DNA of 64,000 nucleotides from Semisulcospira habei (Eukaryota; Mollusca; Gastropoda; Semisulcospiridae). The stretch spans positions 207,673,026-207,737,025 of the forward strand of contig BTPG01000005.1 of the NCBI GenBank assembly GCA_036245525.1, written 5' to 3'. The notes beneath the pieces were generated by a model, which saw only the letters and a list, made by a program, of their open reading frames with translations, was not told the origin of the DNA and did no database searches. Shown in pieces: positions 33,125 to 43,396 of this stretch. Position 1 is the stretch's first letter; every line of letters starts with the position of its first letter. The translations under genes were made by a program, and so were the position numbers.

Positions 33125-33584
33125 CTGCAACAACACAAGTCGGTAAATACAGCAACATACTAAATTGATGCCGCAGTTTGAAAAAAAAAAATTGTCCAGG
33201 TAATGCGGGATATTGATCGACCATGTCAAATGAAGAGTAGTGTTAGAAAACTCAAAAGCAATGCGCTTGGAGACGAGAGCTGCAATAACCAGACGCTATC
33301 CTCGCACCGTCATTGTGATATCGTCACGGTTTCTGCGAATGAACCCACGCGCGCCCGATACAAGCTCACCACAGTGGACTTGCACCGGGCGCGTGGAAGA
33401 AATAGTAGTAATGTAAAATGCCCGGGCGCCTGTGCGGACTGAATGTGATTTACCGCCTCCGGCACTGACCACGGTGCTGAAATCCCCTACCCGGCCTCGA
33501 GTCCTTCTGTTATTACTGACGACATGACAAGCCTGTTCGACATTAACGCCGACACGGTCGAGGAAAACTGAGCAAGGCCCAACT

Positions 33585-33650
33585 GCAAGAGACATAGATC
33601 CTCATGAGCCCCCGCAGCTGCTGGGGCCCATGAGGATCTATGCCTCTTGC
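33585..33650. repeat. Family B hairpin (unit 1)
   Basis: GCAAGAGACATAGATCCTCA arms with a GCAGCTGC centre. It is the duplicate of 51467-51532. Confidence 0.8.
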
Positions 33651-33714
33651 TGACCCACGTTGTATCATAATGTCCACACTCTTTGGACGGCTGGGCCTCT
33701 CTGCTTTGAATTAA

Positions 33715-33870
33715 CCCATTCAGCCCTGACGCACTACAGCAGGAGATGGGTCGACCATGATATTTCAAGGGTGTCGGCGCCAAGCTAATCTGGCACTGCC
33801 CTTGAATATCATGGTCGAGCCATCTCCTGCAACTGCAAATTGGGGAAATACGGCCGTCAGGCTGAATGAG
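33715..33870. mobile_element. Family A element, left arm lost (unit 1)
   Basis: TTAA at 33711-33714 and 33871-33874, ends CCCATTCAGCC and GGCTGAATGAG. About 30 bp of the left arm are missing compared with 51597. Confidence 0.85.
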
Positions 33871-33998
33871 TTAACACAGATTTTAGCAACACAGTCCGCG
33901 TCCACTGGCAGGCAAGAGGTTAAACACAAATACATAGCTAGATAACCGGATGGCTAGTTAGCCAGCTGAATAGCTAGCTAGGTAACTGGCTCACTCAC

Positions 33999-34209
33999 CT
34001 TCCTCCCTTCTGCGGGGCGGCATGAGGAAACATGAAGCGACCCTGACGGCCAGGTGCCAGTAGCTGTGTCCATACTGATAGCTGGCCAGCGGCTTGACGA
34101 AATACTTGACCAGGATGCCGGACAGGGCCAGCAGCGCGCCGGGCAGTAGGCACAACAGGTAGCGACGGCGGGTCGGGAACAGCTGACGCCGCCTCCGCAT
34201 CTCCCAACC
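33999..34209 (-). CDS. PGAP6 exon i, left copy (open)
   Basis: Same length as the right copy. GWEMRRRRQ and YGHSYWHLAV are kept, with a few conservative changes. Confidence 0.75.
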
Positions 34210-34352
34210 CTGAGGTACAATCCAGGAAAACGCAAGATAATCAGAGCGAGTCAAGGGCTCAAATGTGCTAATTCCTTTACCGTTGAAAAATAAAATTTCA
34301 TTGATTTTTTATGAACGTTGCTGGACCTACGTGATGTGCGTGGCAAAGTTAA

Positions 34353-34461
34353 ATCATTCAAGGTGCCCCGCATCAATAGCTGCGAAAGTGTCGTATAGCG
34401 TTGCCGGTGGCAACGCTATACGACACTTTCGCAGCTATTGACGCGGGGCGCCTGAAATAAG
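34353..34461. mobile_element. Family F hairpin (unit 1)
   Basis: TTAA at 34349-34352 and 34462-34465. Long perfect arms run from CAATAGCTGCGAAAGTGTCG to a GTTGCCGGTGGCAAC centre. It lies in the PGAP6 intron between exons h and i. Confidence 0.9.
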
Positions 34462-34659
34462 TTAAGTAACTGATTATCACACCATTATAAACACATTCAG
34501 CCCCAGACCCGTGATCAAAATTCCGAACATGGAGAGTTGCCTCCTGGCTGAATCAAATTTTGTTGACTGCCATTTGTCAAGGCCGAAATGGGTTAAAAGA
34601 ATCCCACGGAGCCTCATCAGTGGAGCCGATCTAGATTAGCGACCTACGTCACGCTAGAC

Positions 34660-37359
34660 GCCTCGCGCTGGGACCATATGGCGTTGATGCGCGTCCCCTG
34701 GGTGGTGGATAGGGGGTCCCTCGCGAGAGGGGTGCACCGAATGAAATAAGGTGCCGTGAACCAACATGGTCTAAGGGAAGGTGACCCCGACAGAAAACCC
34801 CTGGTCCTCCTAGTAAGGAGGTTGGGCGTGGGGGTAGCTTCCCCACCCTGCAAAAAAGGAAATAGCTACAAAAACGTCGACGAAAAGACTAACAGTAATT
34901 CCTTTCCTGGAGGAGGAAGGTTCTTCTACCAGAAGATTTATGACGTCCTGTGGTGAAAGCCGGAAGTCTTCGGAAGCCACAGGACCGAGCCGCCTCTCTC
35001 TATCCAGGGATACAACCATGGGCACATGGAAAGTCAAGACCATGTACGACAGCGGCAAGGCCGCCCAGATAGCAGCGGAAATGCAAACGTTCAACCTTTC
35101 CCTGCTAAGTATCAGTGAAGCCAGATGGACGCAGTCTGGCCAGAAAAGGCTGTTAAGTGGGGAGATGATTCTGTATTCAGGTCATGAAGAGGAGAATGCC
35201 CCCCATACAGAAGGAGTAGCATTCATGCTGTCACCAGTGGCACAGAGAGCGCTGATGGGCTGGGAACCTCTTGGGCCAAGAATTATCACAGCAGCCTTTA
35301 GAACCAAGAAAAAGCTCAAGCTGAACGTCATCCAGTGTTATGCGCCCACTAATGACAGTGACGAGGAAGAGAAACAAGAGTTCTACGACCGACTCCAGAG
35401 TGCCGTGGACAAATGTGCGGAGCGAGACATCACCATCGTCATGGGCGATTTTAATGCCAAAATAGACAACACCGGATACGAAGAGGTGATGGGGAGACAG
35501 GGACTAGGGGAGATGAGTGAGAACGGGGAGAGGTTTGTAGACTTTTGTGCTCAAAACCGACTTGTCATTGGAGGCTGCATCTTCCCACACAGAAGAATAC
35601 ACAAAGCAACTTGGGTCTCACCTAACCATACTACAAAGAACCAAATAGACCATATCTGCATTAGCAAGAAATTTAGAAGATCCCTTCAAGATGTTCGAGC
35701 GAGGAGGGGAGCAGATGTCGCCTCAGACCACCATCTGCTCACCTTAAGAATAAAGCTCAAGTTAAAGAAAAGCCGCACAGAGACAACAAGACGACAGCGC
35801 TATAATGTAGGCCTCCTGAGAGAGACAGGAGTGAGAGAAGAGTTCAAACTGGTGCTGTCCAACCGGTTTCAAGCGCTACATGAGCTAGTAAATGAAGAGG
35901 AGGCGGTCACCACAGAGCAGCAGTGGAAGGCTGTTAGAGAGGCGCTGAACTCAACCTGCAAAGACACTGCAGGGTTCAGGAAACACCATCACAAGGACTG
36001 GCTGTCGGCACAGACCTTGAAGAAGATAGAAGTGAGGAAGCAGAAGAAAGCAGTTGTCAACAACAGTCGCACGAGAGCAGCCAAAGCAAGGGCACAGGAA
36101 AAATACTCGGAAGCCAACCGCGAGGTGAAGAGGAGTATCAGGGCAGACAAGAGGGCCTACACAGACGGCCTAGCAGCAGAGGCAGAAAAGGCAGCAGGCA
36201 GCGGCAACATGAAACAGCTCTACGACATTACCAGAAGATTGTCGGGCAAGTATGGCCATACAGAAAGACCAGTAAAAGACAAAGAAGGCAAGCCTATTGC
36301 AGACAGAGCAGACCAACTTGACAGATAGGCTGAGTATTTTGAAGAGTTACTGAACAGACCCAGCCCACCCGACCCCCCAGATATCCAGCCAGCAGAGACC
36401 GACCTACCCATCAGCTGTGACAGACCTAGCCGGGAAGAGATCAGAAGAGCAGTGGCATTTTTGAAGAACGCCAAAGCAGCAGGGCCAGATGGCATCCCAG
36501 CGGAGTCTCTGAAAGCAGACCTAGAGACAACAGTAGAGATGCTGTACCCACTGTTTGGAAAGATCTGGGAAGAGGAGGTGATGCAGGCTGACTGGAAGGA
36601 GGGGTACCTAATCAAGCTTCCCAAGAAAGGCGACCTCAGCAAGTGTTCAACTACAGAGGAATCACCTTGCTGTCAGTACCAGGAAAGGTCTTCAACAGGA
36701 TCATCCTGGAGAGAATGAAGAGCTCGGTTGACCCCCAGCTGAGAGACCAGCAAGCAGGATTCAGGAAAAACCGATCATGTACAGACCAGATCGCCACTCT
36801 CCGCATCATCGTGGAACAGTCTCTGGAGTGGAGCTCCCCGCTGTACGTCAACTTTGTGGATTACGAGAAAGCATTTGACAGCGACACTACGGTGTACCCA
36901 CAAAGCTCGTCCGCCTGATCAAGAGCAGCTACGATGGCATGACATGTCGCGTGATCCACGAAGGGCAGTTCACCAGGGAGCTCCAGGTCAGAACCGGTGT
37001 CAGGCAGGGGTGTCTGCTGTCTCCGTTCCTCTTCCTACTGGGCATAGACTGGGTCATGAAGAGGACCACAGATAACAGCAAAGAATGAAATTGGGCGAAG
37101 AAGATGGGGATGGATTGGTCACAGTCTGAGAAAACCAGCTTCCAGTATCACTAGGCAGGCATTGTCATGGAACCCCCAGGGAAAGAGGAAAAGAGGTAGG
37201 CCGAGAAACTCCTGGCGTCGAGACCTCCAAGCAGACATCAGGAGACTAGGAACCACCTGGAGTAAAATCGAAGGAGAAGCACATGACAGGAGTCGCTGGA
37301 GGTCTCTCGTCGAAGGCCTATACCCGGGTAGGGGTGACAGGCGTAAGTAAGTAAGTCAA
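34660..37359 (+). mobile_element. RTE-type LINE, unit 1 only, with target duplication
   Basis: GCTAGAC is repeated at 34653-34659 and 37360-37366. The empty site is seen in unit 2 near 53355. The ORF at 34940-36328 carries an AP endonuclease (MGDFNAKI, QIDHICISKKF, SDHHLL). RT pieces follow (AAGPDGIPAE, DYEKAFDS, GVRQGCLLSPFLFLLGIDWV), with the middle of RT missing. C-terminal QGKRKRGRPRNSWRRDLQAD and a (GTAA)n tail. It is defective. Confidence 0.9.
34940..36328 (+). pseudogene. RTE endonuclease and linker ORF
   Basis: 462 codons with endonuclease motifs, often mis-annotated as craniofacial development protein 2-like. A stop at the end precedes the RT pieces. Confidence 0.85.
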
Positions 37360-37539
37360 GCTAGACGAAATGGCAAATGACAAACAAAGTACATTATTTA
37401 CATATAAAAACAAAGTGGCTTAGGAAGATTTCCAGGCATGGATTACTGTCTGAAAACTCAAACGTCGGCAGGGGTTATGGGAGGGTGAGCCATTCCTGGC
37501 CACTGCGGGGCATTACGGCCCTGGCACTGCACTACTGAC

Positions 37540-37806
37540 CCAGCTGGCCACGACGATTATGCCGCCCACCAGTATCGGAGCGACGAAGGCGAGGTCGTTG
37601 TGGCGGCGAGCATTGGCCTCTAACAGCGCGATGACCATGACTCCTGACACCAGCAGAAAGGTGCGAGCCCTCTCCGGGATCCGCGCCATGATCAGCAGCA
37701 CGCCCCAGAACGACAGCACGGACCCAAAGAAATCGCAGAACTGCAGGGCGTCGTAATGGGTGTAGCAGAGTTGGTACACATAGCTGGCGTCACATGCGTG
37801 GTAAAA
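37540..37806 (-). CDS. PGAP6 exon h, left copy (open)
   Basis: FYHACDASYVYQLCYTHYDA followed by three membrane segments. It is 3 nt longer than the right copy (an extra R), in frame. Confidence 0.75.
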
Positions 37807-37880
37807 CTGAAAAGGGAGAGACAGGCACTTCGTGACCAAAAGGGTCCTCGGGTCGATGTAGGCCGCTGTCGGCCCGCGCA

Positions 37881-38080
37881 AGGCTGGTATGAATCAAAGC
37901 ACCAAACATGTCTCTTCTCATTTATCAAGAGATTTTAAGCTAATTCCAGCATACTGCACAAAATGCCAAAAAAGGCAGATTAAAAAAAACAAAAAAAAAA
38001 AACACCCAGTCTTTGCACTGCCTCAACTACCTCATTTGAATAGGTAATGTGACCGATAGCCTCACCTATCTGGTTTGTGA
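37881..38080. repeat. Family Q repeat, 5' part missing (unit 1)
   Basis: It begins at AAGGCTGGTATGAATCAAAG directly after a family E remnant. Unit 2 has about 1.3 kb more between the same two points. Confidence 0.65.
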
Positions 38081-38120
38081 GCTAGCCATGTACGTCTGCC
38101 ATTGAGCTGATAGCTATTAA

Positions 38121-38326
38121 CTCATTCTGCCCGTGACACACCACAGCAAGATATGGCTCCACCATGATAGTTCAAGGGTGGTGGCAGAATAGCTTGGCGC
38201 CTAGCGCCAAGCTATTCTGCCACCACCCTTGAACTATCATGGTCGATCTGTCTCCTGAATTGTAATGCAGTCCTCAGATTATAACTCAAAAATGTGGGTA
38301 TTTCGTACTTCAGGCACAATGAGTGA
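38121..38326. mobile_element. Family A element (unit 1), core present
   Basis: TTAA at 38117-38120. The core has the paired variant TGGCAG/CTGCCA. The duplicate at 55446 has lost the core. Confidence 0.85.
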
Positions 38327-38547
38327 AGGTCTGTCCAAAGGGCAAGTCCGTTGGTTATTTGACTGATTGCATTCCAGTCACCGTTGATAGCTGTACAAAG
38401 TGCATGTTTAGCTTGGTGAAGCGAGAGGATCAACGTCCACGCGTCAAACTAATCAAGCACTGCCATCTGAGTTGTAATGACCGTTTAGAAGTCAGCGCCA
38501 ACTTATAATAATCTATCATTATCCCTTCATGAGATGGTCTTTTTATC

Positions 38548-38659
38548 CTTCAGGCGCCAAGCTAATCTGGCACTACCCTTGAATTATCATGGTCAATCCA
38601 CCTCCTACAATTGGAACATTGTCGTTAGGTGACACAATTTGGGAACAGCCGTCTTGGGG

Positions 38660-38663
<4 letters not shown>
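38548..38663. repeat. Family A element, right half only (unit 1)
   Basis: It starts at CTTCAGGCGCCAAGC in the loop and runs to GTCTTGGGGTTA. The duplicate is at 55798. Confidence 0.75.

Positions 38664-38664
<1 letters not shown>

Positions 38665-38748
<84 letters not shown>
38665..38748. repeat. (AT)n microsatellite, unit 1 only
   Basis: About 84 bp of AT repeat. Unit 2 has T/A-rich sequence instead (55925-55960). Confidence 0.97.
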
Positions 38749-38752
<4 letters not shown>

Positions 38753-38934
38753 TTTGTTACTGTAATTCAGTCATTGTGGTCTTGGAACAGGCGGTCCTAC
38801 AGTAAAAGCACAGACAGAATGTTAATACTGTCTTTGGTAACACGCACCACTAGACCATTCCACTCCACGTAAAACTGTACTTATAAAAAGACATCTAGTT
38901 TCACTTTACACAAATACACACTAGTGGCACTCAC

Positions 38935-39116
38935 TCCGGAGAAGAAGAAATTGAAGAAAAAGATGGCAGCCAAAGTGAAGTAACGACGATACACGGCCAA
39001 CACTAAGGCGGGCAAGAAGGCGAAGTTGCCGAGTGTCAGAAGATACACCGCACGCATTTGCTCTTCCTTGGTCGGCGGCGCATCCGCAGTGTCGTTGCAT
39101 ATCAGACCCTTGTGCC
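38935..39116 (-). CDS. PGAP6 exon g, left copy (open)
   Basis: It encodes HKGLICNDTADAPPTKEEQM and YLLTLGNFAFLPALVLAVYR with intact acceptor (TATTAG) and donor (GTGAGT). It is 3 nt longer than the right copy, in frame. Confidence 0.75.
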
Positions 39117-39451
39117 CTAATAGACAAAGCCATTGAATGGTATTATTATCGTCGAGATCGAAGTCATTGAGAGACATCACTGCACGTGGATGCCTTTTGA
39201 GGAACAAACCTAATTTTTCATCTACAAATCATACTCGGGCGGCCATTGCGCGACTGACACTGTGACGACAGTGAAAACTCTTGAAGAACAGGTTGACGTC
39301 ACAGTAATTTCGAAATTACGCAATAAATAGTAACTATGACTGATCAGCTCCCGCCAAAATCATTCTAGGAAGACGGGCACACTGAATGGTCAACGTCACG
39401 GGCCGGCCCTTAACCTCTTCACCGCCGCGGAAACGTGAACGCGATCCAAAT

Positions 39452-39515
39452 GCAAGAGACATAGATCCTCATGAGCCCCCGCAATTGCTGGGCTCATGAG
39501 GATCTATGCCTCTTG
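39452..39515. repeat. Family B hairpin (unit 1)
   Basis: The arms are intact and the centre is shortened. The duplicate is at 56708-56771. Confidence 0.8.
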
Positions 39516-39579
39516 CTGAAACCGCTTTGTGTCCGAGTTCCTTGAAGAGCTGGTGCTCGTTGGCGTCGAATTCAGTTAA

Positions 39580-39786
39580 CCCATTTAGCCCCGAGTCCCT
39601 ACAGCAGGAGATGGATTGACCATGATAATTCAAGGGTAGTGCCAGTTTATCTTGGCGCCTTCAGGCGCCAAGCTAATCTGGCACTACCCTTGAATTATCA
39701 TGGTCAATCCATCTCCTGCAACTGGTACATACGTCATTAGGCAACACAGTCCAAAATTTGAGAAATGGGACCTTCGTGCTAAAAGG
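39580..39786. mobile_element. Family A element (unit 1), core present
   Basis: TTAA at 39576-39579. Full core from CAGGAGATGG to CCATCTCCTG. The duplicate at 56835 lacks exactly this core. Confidence 0.9.
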
Positions 39787-39995
39787 ATCAACAAAAATAT
39801 CGGGTCTGCGTATACTGGCAATGAAGGGGTTACGCAACGGGCCTAACTTCACCAATCGAAACACAGTGAACGAATGTGTGGGTCCGAGCTGCCGAAGACG
39901 TTTTGCTTGCCTGGATTTTTGACTGCAAGTCTCGTTCCGTTGCAATGGCTGACTTTTTGTTTAGTTTGTCCGTGTGGTTTGGGGAGCTTGTAAAG

Positions 39996-40173
39996 CATAG
40001 AAGCCTGACGAGTGGTGCTTTGAATAATGCAAATCCGCTAAGCCACCGCGTGCGCGCGGCCACCGCGTAAATACTGAATTGAGCTAGAGGACAAGGTGGC
40101 GCGCCCCCGGTGACGCAGCGGATTTGCATTAGTTAGTGTCAAAGCACCACTCGACCTTCAGGCCCCTATGCTA
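39996..40173. mobile_element. MITE, unit 1 only
   Basis: Inverted ends with CGAGTGGTGCTTTG and ATGCAAATCCGCT. TAAAG is found on both sides (39991-39995, 40174-40178). Unit 2 lacks it at 57145. Confidence 0.75.
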
Positions 40174-40387
40174 TAAAGTGCTCGTGAAATCCCTTTGTGA
40201 ATCTTTTGTTTTTGATAAGGGTCTCCCTGTTTCACACGGACGAGTAGTTGCCAGACAAATATTTTGTGTAAGTCATCATACAACAATGTAGTACAGACAC
40301 TTAAAAGACTGCGTGCTTCAATCAGGCACTACCTTGCGCTGTAATGCTCGATCAGTATTCCAAGCTGGTTCTGGTTAAGCATGAGTT

Positions 40388-40454
40388 CACACTGGGTGTC
40401 TCCATCGATTCGCTGCGCTGTCGGCGCAGCGAATCGAGTGAGACAACCAGTGTG
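40388..40454. repeat. Family H hairpin (unit 1)
   Basis: CACACTGG and CCAGTGTG ends with ATTCGCTGCGCTG and its complement inside, 27 bp downstream of the exon f donor. It is conserved in both units. Confidence 0.75.
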
Positions 40455-40486
40455 GTATGAGATATATACAGGAGACCTATAGATAC

Positions 40487-40632
40487 ATGCTTGACACTGA
40501 CAGGCGGCGAAGACCGTGGTGACCTCTATGTACAAGCTGCACGTGCCGTAAGTACCGCAGGCGTCTGGCGCGCACTGGGTCATGTTGACCCACATTCTGA
40601 CCATCGGCAGGCCTCTGCACGGCTCAGGCCCA
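40487..40632 (-). CDS. PGAP6 exon f, left copy (open)
   Basis: The EGF-like cysteines are kept (CAPDACGTYGTC, CQCQA). The last base before the donor is T rather than G, so the junction codon would be W instead of G. Confidence 0.7.
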
Positions 40633-40900
40633 CTGGAAACATCAATCAGAAACGCAACATGATGGAGATATACTTCTAGTTTGCACAGGTAACGACAGCA
40701 CAGAATCAGAACGGGAAAAAAATATGATACCAATGCACACAACAGAAAAAAATAAACGCACAGTTCAAAATACATCATACTAAGCTCAATGGTAAATTAA
40801 TGTAATCTATTGTGTGTTAGTCTGTGATTTCGGACCTTGCAGCATTGAGCCGTAAAGTCCAAAATCACAGACCGCACGCATATATGTACACAGTTTGAAC

Positions 40901-40977
40901 ACATTCGAGACGTGTCGCCTCCGGATACGCGACTTTTGCCGCGTCAGTATCCGGAGGCGGCACGCCTGGAATGAGTT
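40901..40977. mobile_element. Family C hairpin, unit 1 only
   Basis: Ends CATTCGAGACGTGTCGCCTC and GGCACGCCTGGAATGAG. Unit 2 has a family A element at the equivalent intron position instead. Confidence 0.75.
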
Positions 40978-41071
40978 GAGACACTGAGCTTTAAAGCCGA
41001 AAAAATATCAAATTTGGTGGCTGTCCTCTAAAGACTGGTACATTACTGGTCAGGAGACAGACTAATAATAA

Positions 41072-41143
41072 CAGTTCAAGGGTGGTGCCAGAGCAGCTTG
41101 GCGCCTCTAGGCGCCAAGCTGTTCTGGCACCACCCTTGAACTA
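41072..41143. repeat. Family A hairpin core (unit 1)
   Basis: GCCAGAGCAGCTTGGCGCC and GGCGCCAAGCTGTTCTGGC. The CAGC/GCTG change is on both arms. The duplicate at 58536 has a broken centre. Confidence 0.8.
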
Positions 41144-41181
41144 TCACTGCTGTAGTGGGTGGTCTGAAATGAAGAACGCAC

Positions 41182-41397
41182 CTTTCCCCCCAGCATTGAC
41201 TCTGCATGGACAGGTACCATGTGGCGGCCACAGGGAAGGGCAGGTACAACTATGTCCATGGGGAGCTGCGCTTCAGGTCCTGAGGTCAGGTTCAGCTGCA
41301 GCAGCGCTCTGCCGGGACACTGGTCCACTACGTTGCCGTTTCCAGCACGCTTGTTGGCCATCGCGCATATCCACACAATACGCGTCCACCGCGTGGA
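41182..41397 (-). pseudogene. PGAP6 exon e, left copy (frameshift)
   Basis: A 3-nt insertion keeps frame (GNGNVVDQ versus GNGSVDQ). A further single-base insertion near 41243-41257 then changes VDIVYLPFPV into VDIVVPALPC-type sequence. Confidence 0.8.
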
Positions 41398-41447
41398 CTG
41401 GGGAAACACAAACACACATTTGAATGAATACATAGATAAATGAACGA

Positions 41448-41510
41448 GTTAGTTGGTTAGTTATTTGGGTTTAACGCCGTGCAGGCGATTAAGGCCATCT
41501 AACGACGACA
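41448..41510 (-). repeat. SINE 3' tail fragment
   Basis: The reverse strand reads GGCGTTAAACCCAAATAACT, a molluscan-type retroposon tail. Confidence 0.55.
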
Positions 41511-41831
41511 CTGAAAATAAGTGAACGAACAAATGAATTAACGAATAAGAGAATATTACCCGACAACAACAATTTTAAAAGTACACATGATATATTCACC
41601 ATATATTTCAAGATCCAGATCTCATTCTCTGTGTTACTCGGGGTGCGCAAGAATACAGCATTAATGTGTCTGTTGCTAGGTGCTAATAGGCAGATGTGGT
41701 CCTGTTTCGTGGAATTTGTAGTCATGTACGAATAATCATCAGCTTCTGTTGCAATTTGGCCGGTCTTACGATGTTTAAGCGTGGGCAATTTGGGAAGCCC
41801 CACAAAATAATATACAGCCAAACATGATTAA

Positions 41832-41918
41832 CCCCGCTTTGGTTGTCCACAGCGCTTTTTGTCGCGATGATTCTTGCAGGAATCATCGCGACAAAAAGCA
41901 CTCCCGGCAGCCAAAGGG
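41832..41918. mobile_element. Family D hairpin (CGCTTTTTGTCGCGATGATT arms)
   Basis: Bounded by TTAA at 41828-41831 and 41919-41922. It is the duplicate of 59208-59318. Confidence 0.8.
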
Positions 41919-42255
41919 TTAAGGCAACATCCAACATGTGGTTGTCGTAGACAGGTGGCCTGTTTTTTAAGTAACGTAAAACAAACAATCACAATGGTAC
42001 CAAAAGTAAGTTGTCTGCTGAGACAGGTGGCCCTGTACAGATGGCGACCTTGACAGGTTTGACTGTATAGGATCTTTTGGGGAGCCCTGCCACTGGTTCG
42101 CCTCAATCACTATCAAGCACCATTCTACGCTATGCACCACACAATAGGAAATACTATTCATCCGTCATGGCCCGTCCATCTCTCGCAGTTCACCCTGGAA
42201 GTGACTTCCAGCGTGACTTGCGAGGGATGGACGGACCATTGAAGAGCGATCTTAC

Positions 42256-42423
42256 AAATAGTTAAGCTTCCAGCGCGAGGACACCGCCGCTATCCACCAT
42301 GTCCTGTAGGGCGAAGGATCTAATCTCAGACCGGAAGTCCGGCACCATGACGTCATTAACAGGAACGAAGTCGCCCTCTGTCGTCCACACCGCGAAGAAC
42401 GAGCTGAAGGCGAAATCGCTTGA
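42256..42423 (-). pseudogene. PGAP6 exon d, left copy (premature stop)
   Basis: It matches the right copy at 168 nt, but a serine codon TCA is TAA at 42262-42264, three codons before the donor. Confidence 0.85.
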
Positions 42424-42494
42424 CTGTAGACAACAAATAAATGGAGATGTTGGTTTTGCGATGCTTGAAGTTGAAGGAGTTAGTTTCTTGTTAA

Positions 42495-42547
42495 CCCTTT
42501 GGCTGAAGGAATCGCCTCGACAGAAGGCGCTACCGACAGCCAAAGAG
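42495..42547. mobile_element. Short family D element
   Basis: TTAA at 42491-42494 and 42548-42551. The ends read CCCTTTGGCTG and GACAGCCAAAGAG, with an asymmetric 25-bp centre. Confidence 0.7.
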
Positions 42548-42629
42548 TTAATGATCCTACCCCGAGGATTTGTAGGTGCACGGATTGTCTACAGTTGTTG
42601 TCAGTGGTACAAGAGGTCCTTCCAATTAA

Positions 42630-42786
42630 CTCATTCAGTCCCGACACACCGCAGCAAGATACGGATAAGATAAGCTATTTTGGCACCACCCTTGAACTAT
42701 CATGCTCGATCTGTCTCCTGCAATGTACTGCATTCCTCATAGGACAACTCCAAAACGTATGTATTTCGTGCCTTGGACACAATGGG
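42630..42786. mobile_element. Family A element, left arm lost (unit 1)
   Basis: TTAA at 42626-42629 and 42787-42790. It jumps from GATACGGATAAGAT to AAGCTATTTTGGCACC. The duplicate at 60027 is intact. Confidence 0.8.
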
Positions 42787-43089
42787 TTAAAGAAACATCA
42801 GTCGAATATGCAACAAATGCAATCTGCGTATTTGTCAGTCTCGGAAAATATCTCAGTGACTTCGGGCGCCCACACAGTAATTACGTCACGTCAAGTCTAC
42901 GTCACCCTAGTACGCGCTTAACGCAACGTTTCTTGAAAAAGAAAAAAATATTCAGACACTGCACTTCAACACTGGGTTGCATGTCAAGTCATACTCATGA
43001 ATCTTCTGAGTTTGCGTCTATTTTCACACTCACACACCCTACCTCCCCCTCCCCCCCCCCCCCACCCCCCACCCCCCGCCATCTTTTAA

Positions 43090-43293
43090 CTGATTCAATT
43101 CCGACACACCACAGCAAGATATGGATCGACCATGGTAGTTCAAGGGTGGTGCCAGAATAGCTTGATGCCTATAGGCGCCAAGCTATTCTGGCACCACCCT
43201 TGAACTATCATGCTCGATCTGGTCTCCTGAATTGTAAGGCAGTCCTCACAGGACAACTCCAAACGTGGGTATCCGTACCTGGGACACAATGGG
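43090..43293. mobile_element. Family A element (unit 1)
   Basis: TTAA at 43086-43089 and 43294-43297. The core has TGCCAG (43150-43155) and CTGGCA (43188-43193). The duplicate at 60583 carries the paired change. Confidence 0.9.
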
Positions 43294-43396
43294 TTAATTA
43301 ATTAATTTATGACGGCACCAAACAAAGCCACAAACTCCGGCCTTGACAAGCAACCAGAATCATTCTATCGACTCTAGCATCAAGTCTAGTACTCAC

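Noticed and set aside
34940..36328. Host gene similar to craniofacial development protein 2
   Set aside because: The endonuclease is followed by RT remnants and a (GTAA)n tail, with a target duplication; it is an RTE LINE.
39996..40173. Coding insert in PGAP6 left copy
   Set aside because: It has inverted ends and is missing from the other unit, and it lies in an intron.
42499..43160. ORFs of 124-152 codons across 42.3-43.2 kb on the plus strand
   Set aside because: They run antisense through PGAP6 exon d and through hairpin elements; similar shadows occur at 59.5-60.1 kb.
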